The translations under genes and the position numbers were made by a program. Source: a virus. Taken from it: 64,000 bases of DNA. The stretch lies in IMG/VR virus record IMGVR_UViG_3300042402_003740, positions 1 through 64,000 of that record. One strand, 5' to 3'. Below, one piece after another: positions 59,455-64,000 of this stretch. Position 1 is the first letter of the stretch. Each line of letters starts with the position of its first letter. Below the pieces are notes generated by a model. That model searched no databases. It was not told the DNA's origin and saw only the letters and a list, made by a program, of their open reading frames with translations.

Positions 59455-59528
59455 GTAAGTCCTTATAAGACAGAGATTTACGCTGTTTTAGGGGTTGGGC
59501 TTGCATCCTGCGCCCGTTCGGGTATACT
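59455..59528 (+). promoter_or_regulatory. Promoter with upstream element (GTAAGT...TTTACG)
   Basis: TTGCAT at 59501-59506 and TATACT at 59523-59528 (spacer 16). Upstream lies GTAAGTCCTTATA (59455-59467), nine bases, and TTTACG (59477-59482). The same GTAAGT-x-CTT-x-TA-N9-TTT-x-CG layout occurs before the gene at 62971. It drives the CobT-like gene. Confidence 0.6.
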
Positions 59529-59610
59529 TGTGGGACGGGAATTCTACGCCCAGAGGGCATAATTCCTAAAAACTGCCGAATTCTGACTTTTTCTCAAAAA
59601 GACCAAAACC

Positions 59611-61956
59611 ATGCGAAACACGAAGAATACCGTTAATACCGTCCGTGAGGCTACCGCTCGACTTCTCGCCACCGAGAACATCACGGTCATCGAAGACCCG
59701 AAGGCTCCTTCGGCGTACTTCGACCTCAAGTCTCGTACCCTTGGCCTTCCTGTGTGGAAGGACATCACGCAGGAAATGTACGATATGCTTGTTGGTCACG
59801 AAGTCGGCCATGCCCTCTTCACGCCGAACGGAAACGGCGGTTGGGTTGAGTCTGCAAAGCGCATCGCTGCGGATGCGGGTTTCGCTGGCGACCGTGAGGC
59901 GGAAGCCGCTGCACAGTCGTTCCTCAATGTTGTTGAGGATGCCCGTATCGAGCGTCTCATCAAGGAACGCTACCCCGGTCTGCGTCGTGACTTCTTCACT
60001 GCGTACACGGAGTTTGCGAAGCGTGACATCTTCAAGATTGGTGGCCGTCCCCTCAGCGGTCTTGGTCTTGCCGACCGCCTGAACATCCACTTCAAGATCG
60101 GCTTTACGCAGCCTGTGCCGTTCTCCCCTTCGGAGCGCCAGTTCGTGGAGCGCATGGAGACGGCTGTGACTTGGGAAGAGGTTGTTGCGATTGCGAACGA
60201 TCTTTTCGAGTTTGAGTCGAATCCGCAGGGCAATCAGGGACAGGGCAGCACCCCGTCGAACCCCGGCGAGGGTGAAGAGGGCGAAGAGGGTTCGGCTTCG
60301 GCTTCGGGTAAGGGTGAGGGCAACGAGATGGGTCAGTCGGGCAAGGGCAAGGCTGACGACCAGACCAGTGGCGAGTCGGGTACTGGTGATGCTGATGGCG
60401 AGGGCGAATCGCAGGGCGAATCGCAGGGCGAATCGCAGTCTGAGGGTACGGACGCTTCGGGTAATGATGGCGACTCGGAGTCGCAGTCGGATGGTGACAC
60501 TGACATCAACGATACCCGTGATGGTTCAACCACGGAGCGCACTCGGGGTCATGGCGTGAACACGGCCCCCGTGAAGCCCCGTACCGCACAGACTGCGGGT
60601 TCGCTTGACAAGGCTTCGTCTGATCTTCGTGACCAGAATGCCCGTGGTCGCAACTACCTCTACATTCCTCGGGCGGTGAAGCCTGAAGGCTTCGTCATCC
60701 CGTTCGGGGAATTCATTGGTGCGTGTCGCCAGTGGGAAGCAAGCGGTCTGAAGAATCCTACCTACGGCAGCGACCCGAAGATCCGCAAGCGTTCGATTGA
60801 GGCGGTGGACAAGCAGATTCGTGACCTGGTCGAGGACACCCGTGGTTCGATCCAGGCGTTTGTCCGTGAGTTTGAGATGCTGAAGACTGCGGACGAACAC
60901 CGCCGCACTGTGGAGTCGAAGAGCGGTCGCCTTGACATGGATCAGGCGTGGAAGTACCGCATCTCGGAAGACCTCTTCAAGGTTGCTACGACGATGCGTG
61001 ACGGCAAGAACCACGGCTTTGTTATGTTTATTGACTGGTCGGGTTCGATGCAGCCGAACATGGAGCAGACGATGCGCCAGTTGTACATCCTCTTCCAGTT
61101 CTGCAAGAAGGTTGGCATCCCGTTTGATGTCTACGCCTTCGGTATCGGCCTCACGGATCGCTCGATGTTCCCGTCGCTTGAAGAGACGGGACGCAAGGCG
61201 AATCGCCTGGTGCTTGACGACAAGCGCAACGAAGTTCAGCCTGATGTGGAACTCCTCCACATCATGTCGAGCCGTGCGAACGCTCGGGATCTTCAGGATG
61301 CGTTCCGCTACTGCCTCTGCGCTACGAGTTACGGATACGGCGACTACCCGCCCGTGACCCTTGGCGGCTCGACTCCGCTTGACTCGACCGTTGTTGTCGC
61401 TCGGGACATTGTGAACGAGTTCCGCAAGGGGACGAAGGTGCAGATCGTCAACACCGTGTTCCTCACGGACGGCGATGCGACCGATGGCCTCTGCAACTAC
61501 GGAACGAAGGGACACCAGCACTACGCTGGTCCGACGATTCTTCGTGACGGCCACCGTGAGTGGGCTTCGGAGAATGCAATGTACAGCGGTGGTACTGCTC
61601 TCCTGCTCCAGTGGTTCAAGGCGAACACGGGAGCAAATCTTGTGGGCATCTTTGTGGCGGGTCGCTTCGGTCATGCGACTCACCACTTCGACCCGTCGAT
61701 GAAGCAGGAAGACCGTGCGCTTGCGGAGAAGCAGTTCAAGAGCGACGGTTGGTGTTCGGTGAAGGGTCTTGGGTTTGACCAGTACTTTGTCCTCCGTGGC
61801 AATGTGGTCGATACCGAGAAGGCGATGGACGAATTCGAGCAGCGTGACGGTGGCACGATGACCGCCACGCAGATCAAGAATGCGTACATGAAGGCGGTCG
61901 AGAGCCGTAATGGTGCCCGTGGCATGATCCACCGTTTCGTCAAGACGGTGGCCTAA
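59611..61956 (+). CDS. CobT-like VWA protein with HExxH metalloprotease motif
   Basis: A 781-residue protein. N-terminal HEVGH (63-67) is a zinc-protease motif in the VGHEVGHALFTPNGNGG context, as in the CobT-like/peptidase proteins of T4-like phages. A Gly/Ser/Asp/Glu-rich linker spans ~205-310 (GEGEEGEEGSASASGKGEG). A VWA domain follows with MIDAS motif FIDWSGSM (~474-481). CobT is the VWA subunit of cobaltochelatase and usually works with a CobS-type AAA ATPase, not seen here. It precedes another HExxH gene by 13 bases. No Shine-Dalgarno is visible before the ATG. The gene is visibly GC-richer, with many TCG and CGC codons. Confidence 0.8.
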   Translation: MRNTKNTVNTVREATARLLATENITVIEDPKAPSAYFDLKSRTLGLPVWKDITQEMYDMLVGHEVGHALFTPNGNGGWVESAKRIAADAGFAGDREAEAAAQSFLNVVEDARIERLIKERYPGLRRDFFTAYTEFAKRDIFKIGGRPLSGLGLADRLNIHFKIGFTQPVPFSPSERQFVERMETAVTWEEVVAIANDLFEFESNPQGNQGQGSTPSNPGEGEEGEEGSASASGKGEGNEMGQSGKGKADDQTSGESGTGDADGEGESQGESQGESQSEGTDASGNDGDSESQSDGDTDINDTRDGSTTERTRGHGVNTAPVKPRTAQTAGSLDKASSDLRDQNARGRNYLYIPRAVKPEGFVIPFGEFIGACRQWEASGLKNPTYGSDPKIRKRSIEAVDKQIRDLVEDTRGSIQAFVREFEMLKTADEHRRTVESKSGRLDMDQAWKYRISEDLFKVATTMRDGKNHGFVMFIDWSGSMQPNMEQTMRQLYILFQFCKKVGIPFDVYAFGIGLTDRSMFPSLEETGRKANRLVLDDKRNEVQPDVELLHIMSSRANARDLQDAFRYCLCATSYGYGDYPPVTLGGSTPLDSTVVVARDIVNEFRKGTKVQIVNTVFLTDGDATDGLCNYGTKGHQHYAGPTILRDGHREWASENAMYSGGTALLLQWFKANTGANLVGIFVAGRFGHATHHFDPSMKQEDRALAEKQFKSDGWCSVKGLGFDQYFVLRGNVVDTEKAMDEFEQRDGGTMTATQIKNAYMKAVESRNGARGMIHRFVKTVA

Positions 61957-61969
61957 AAGGAGGAATCGC

Positions 61970-62425
61970 ATGGCGCAATCAGGACAGGCTCTGTTGGAGA
62001 ACGCACGGGTGCAAGAGTTCCTGTCCCTGGTGCGTTCACAGTGCCGCAAGTGTAATGTCAAATTCGTGCTTGCCGATGCGGAGTTTGTCGGCAGCAAGAA
62101 GCAAGGGGAGCAACTGCTTGGGTTCTTTTGGGAACCCTCGCTACACCGCAGGGCACCAGGCGAACTGCGTGTGGCAACAAAGAACCTGCCTGTAAGCGAG
62201 TGGATCGTTACCCTCGCACATGAGTACGCACACTTTCTACAGTGGTTCCGAGATGATCCTGTTTACCATTGTGACTCTTATCTGGAGATGGAGATCGCAA
62301 CAGAGCGTGAAGCATTCGAGATCCTGAAGCGTTTCAAGATCCCCATCAACTACGAAACGGCGAAGCGCAAGTCAAAGAAGTACATTGCGAAGATTCGTCG
62401 TGAGGAAAAGGAAAACACCCTATGA
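61970..62425 (+). CDS. Zinc metalloprotease-like protein (HEYAH)
   Basis: A 151-residue protein with TLAHEYAHFLQWF (HExxH, 84-88) and EREAFEILKRF, a possible third ligand. AAAGGAGG precedes ATG 61970. Family could be ImmA/IrrE-like or SprT-like; the length is short. It overlaps the lysozyme-like gene by four bases. Substrate unknown. Confidence 0.7.
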   Translation: MAQSGQALLENARVQEFLSLVRSQCRKCNVKFVLADAEFVGSKKQGEQLLGFFWEPSLHRRAPGELRVATKNLPVSEWIVTLAHEYAHFLQWFRDDPVYHCDSYLEMEIATEREAFEILKRFKIPINYETAKRKSKKYIAKIRREEKENTL

Positions 62426-62850
62426 ACAAGCGCAACATCACCATCATTACTCTCATCGTCCTCGGCATCCTCGCCTCGCTTGCTGCTGCGGTTCCCCCGC
62501 CCTCGGGCTACGACACAGATCGGATTCTCCATGCCATTCGTCTGACAGAGACTGGTGGTGAGCGTGACCCGGCGAATGCAGTGGGCGACGGTGGACGGGC
62601 GATTGGACCTTTCCAGATCCACCGTGGTTACTGGCAGGATGCACTTGAGCATGACCCGAGCATTGGTGGCGTGTATGCCGATTGCAAGAACGAAGAGTAT
62701 GCTCGTCGGGTCGTGCTGGCGTATATGTCCCGCTACTGCAAGGTGTGGACGGATGAGCGTGTTGCTCGTATCCACAATGGTGGTCCGGCGGGATGGAAGC
62801 GAGAGTCAACGCTAGGGTATTGGTCAAAGGTGCAGCGGCATCTTGACTAA
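62422..62850 (+). CDS. Lysozyme/transglycosylase-like protein with signal anchor
   Basis: A 142-residue protein: N-terminal membrane or signal-anchor helix (ITIITLIVLGILASLAAAVP), then a domain with HAIRLTETGGERDP (catalytic Glu candidate), GGRAIGPFQIHRGYWQDA and CKNEEYARRVVLAYMSRYC. This resembles destabilase/i-type lysozyme or SLT-type folds (G-P-F-Q-I-x-x-x-Y-W). As the only lysozyme-like gene in the window it may be the endolysin, released by a SAR mechanism, though the holin-spanin pair is 44 kb away. It is translationally coupled to the upstream protease gene. Confidence 0.7.
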   Translation: MNKRNITIITLIVLGILASLAAAVPPPSGYDTDRILHAIRLTETGGERDPANAVGDGGRAIGPFQIHRGYWQDALEHDPSIGGVYADCKNEEYARRVVLAYMSRYCKVWTDERVARIHNGGPAGWKRESTLGYWSKVQRHLD

Positions 62851-62900
62851 ACAGGGCGTGGCGGGGGGGCGGGGGCTGCCGTTATTATCGGACCCTTGGC

Positions 62901-62963
62901 GTAAGTGCTTGTAGTGTAAGGGTTTGCGTGGGACTTGACATAATCGCCCTTTTTTGGGACAAT
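62901..62963 (+). promoter_or_regulatory. Promoter with the same upstream element
   Basis: TTGACA at 62935-62940 and GACAAT at 62958-62963 (spacer 17); the -10 is weak. Upstream GTAAGTGCTTGTA (62901-62913), nine bases, TTTGCG (62923-62928). The predicted start (~62970) coincides with the ATG, suggesting a leaderless mRNA. Confidence 0.55.
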
Positions 62964-62970
62964 CTTCGAT

Positions 62971-64000
62971 ATGCCTTGGAATAATCACCGCAACCGCTGG
63001 AATCATTCATCCGCCTTCTCTTCCGCTTACACTTCCGCTTACAATGCGGTTGCTGCTGCGGCTACCGCTGCGCTCTCTGGTTTTCCTCCCGCCGATCTGG
63101 TGGCTCGGCGTGTGATCCAGTGTCCCCACTCGACCCCGTTCAAGGGACTCGACTCCCGCTCTGATGCCGTGGTGCTTGATGTGCCGTTCGGCAAGCGTGG
63201 CTCGATTGAGATCCGCCAGTGGGTGAAGCACATCGGCGGTCGTTGGGACAAGGCGACGAAGCAGTGGACGCTCTCCCGTGCGAAGTGCACGCCTGATGCG
63301 ATCAAGATCATCAACGAACTGCGCCTGTACACGGGCAAGACGGTTGCTGCGCCGAAGGCGGCGTTCCTCCCCCGCATCGCCCGAGCGGGTTCCCGCATCA
63401 TCCTCAAGGTTCCCTACGAGAGCCGCCATGAGGCGAAGTCGGCGGGTGCGGCTTGGAGCGTGTCGGATCAATACTGGTATTTCACCGTTCCGCAGACCCT
63501 TGACCAGAAGTTCTCCGAGAAGGTTGCAGACTTTGAGGTGAAGGGATGGGTTTCGATTGAGCACACCGAGCGTGAGATCATCGAAGTTCTGAAGCGGGTT
63601 CACGGTATTCGTGCACCGTACACCACTACGGCGCAACTCCAGTTTGCTGTGCCGAAGGATGAGGCGGAAGCCCGTTCCAAGTGCTTTGCCGATCCCCTGC
63701 CGTTGATTGTCTCTCCTAGCAGGGTGCAGCACCAGATTCTCGCTGACGAGAAGCAGTTCATCGAGCAGGTGCTCCAAACGGAGTTTGCACAGGGTGGGCT
63801 GCATGACAGCGTGGCTACCCGCTATGCTCTGAAGAACAGTCATGGCTTGTACCACATTCTCACGCTCGGTCGTGGCGACCGAGTTCGTGTTTCGTTCGTG
63901 AAGGGTGTCGGCAGTGCAGACCACTCCTATATGCCGAAGGAAGACGGTCGGCGTGTGTGGGATGTGCTGGTGAAGCAGGGCTACGAGATGGTCGAGCGGA
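62971..64000 (+). CDS. DUF5710-like repeat protein (3' end outside window)
   Basis: The frame is open from ATG 62971 to the window edge (343 codons). It starts MPWNNHRNRWNHSSAFSSAY and contains two similar units: LDVPFGKRGSIEIRQWVKHI then GGRWDKATKQWTL, and LKVPYESRHEAKSAGAAW then SVSDQYWYF. The V-P-x-x-x-K/R-x-x-A-K-x-x-G-A-x-W-x-x-x-x-x-x-W-Y pattern is the DUF5710-like motif found in phage primases and DNA-handling proteins. Function unknown. GC-rich codon use as in its upstream neighbours. Confidence 0.7.
   Translation, partial: MPWNNHRNRWNHSSAFSSAYTSAYNAVAAAATAALSGFPPADLVARRVIQCPHSTPFKGLDSRSDAVVLDVPFGKRGSIEIRQWVKHIGGRWDKATKQWTLSRAKCTPDAIKIINELRLYTGKTVAAPKAAFLPRIARAGSRIILKVPYESRHEAKSAGAAWSVSDQYWYFTVPQTLDQKFSEKVADFEVKGWVSIEHTEREIIEVLKRVHGIRAPYTTTAQLQFAVPKDEAEARSKCFADPLPLIVSPSRVQHQILADEKQFIEQVLQTEFAQGGLHDSVATRYALKNSHGLYHILTLGRGDRVRVSFVKGVGSADHSYMPKEDGRRVWDVLVKQGYEMVER

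Noticed and set aside
60526-62097. 523-codon minus-strand frame opposite the CobT-like gene
   Set aside because: A composition effect of the GC-rich plus-strand gene, which has clear HExxH and VWA motifs; the antisense product shows no domain.
63007-63924. 305-codon minus-strand frame near the right edge
   Set aside because: It lies opposite the open plus-strand frame from 62971 that has two DUF5710-like units; the antisense product has no recognisable motif.
1-64000. Prophage or transposon hypothesis
   Set aside because: No integrase, transposase, attachment-type repeats or bacterial housekeeping genes; gene content is that of a lytic T4-like phage.

Overview
The window looks like part of a large, strictly lytic, T4-like tailed phage (myovirus) genome. 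The evidence is a T4-type replication set: family B DNA polymerase, UvsX-type recombinase, gp41-type helicase, gp61-type primase, a gp32-type single-strand binding protein with an H-x12-C-x7-C-x2-C zinc site, a gp59-type helicase loader and a gp33-type late-transcription factor. A GroES/gp31-like co-chaperonin, tRNAs, a tmRNA and several giant fibre genes fit the same picture. I see no integrase, transposase, CRISPR array or rRNA. The host cannot be read directly. A secreted protein ending in PTPGAIALLGMAGLMSRRRR looks like a PEP-CTERM/exosortase sorting signal of the type I associate with Planctomycetota and relatives. The tRNAs all read A/U-ending or AGA codons, as expected if the host is more GC-rich than the phage.

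Layout, left to right. 1-3018 (+): end of a tail-fibre operon (collagen-like rod, LamG lectin, small partner). 3041-17913 (+): nucleotide metabolism (dUTPase, ThyX, class II ribonucleotide reductase), a glycosyltransferase, a DNA methyltransferase, the co-chaperonin and the replication core, ending with a PEP-CTERM protein, a 41-residue membrane peptide and a RuvC-like nuclease. 17903-27114 (-): a candidate unimolecular spanin, a holin, an FtsZ/tubulin-like GTPase, virion proteins including an 892-residue apparent polyprotein and a ligase-fold protein, then two tRNAs and a 47-residue protein. 27175-36169 (+): a 2869-residue fibre protein and a small partner. 36171-38680 (-): gp33, gp59 and gp32, then a tmRNA beginning on the base after the gp32 stop codon, then four tRNAs with 1 to 5 base gaps. 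38812-43395 (+): a 1527-residue repetitive fibre protein. 43407-58984 (-): a RecB/Cas4-like exonuclease, an HNH nuclease, small proteins, and a long tightly overlapping operon. 59611-64000 (+): a visibly GC-richer block with a CobT-like VWA/metalloprotease protein, a second HExxH protein, a lysozyme-like protein and a gene cut by the window edge.

The most interesting part is the minus-strand set at 45.5-58.3 kb, joined by the genes at 20.2-26.7 kb. Many of these proteins begin with one short leader (M-K-x-F/Y-x-x-F/Y-I-x-E, for example MKLFKEYITE, MKTFHQYITE, MKRYRQFIEI). They also carry L/I-x-E sites followed by a small residue, the site type cut by the T4 prohead protease. I read them as internal head proteins that are packaged, trimmed and injected with the DNA. 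The apparent cargo includes three ADP-ribosyltransferase-like proteins, a Nudix domain, PD-(D/E)XK nuclease-like paralogues and a protamine-like basic protein. An S-adenosylmethionine decarboxylase gene sits in the same operon. One gene is a fusion of two leader-plus-cargo units, and a 29-codon overlapping gene is little more than a leader.

Regulation is partly legible. Several sites match TTGACT-N16/17-TATACT, and in four of them the TGA inside the -35 box is the stop codon of the preceding gene. TAAATA-type boxes near some virion genes may be gp33-dependent late promoters. Two promoters in the GC-rich block share an upstream element. Gene starts were chosen by Shine-Dalgarno spacing and overlap. 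Family assignments rest on motifs read by eye and remembered family knowledge, not on database searches.
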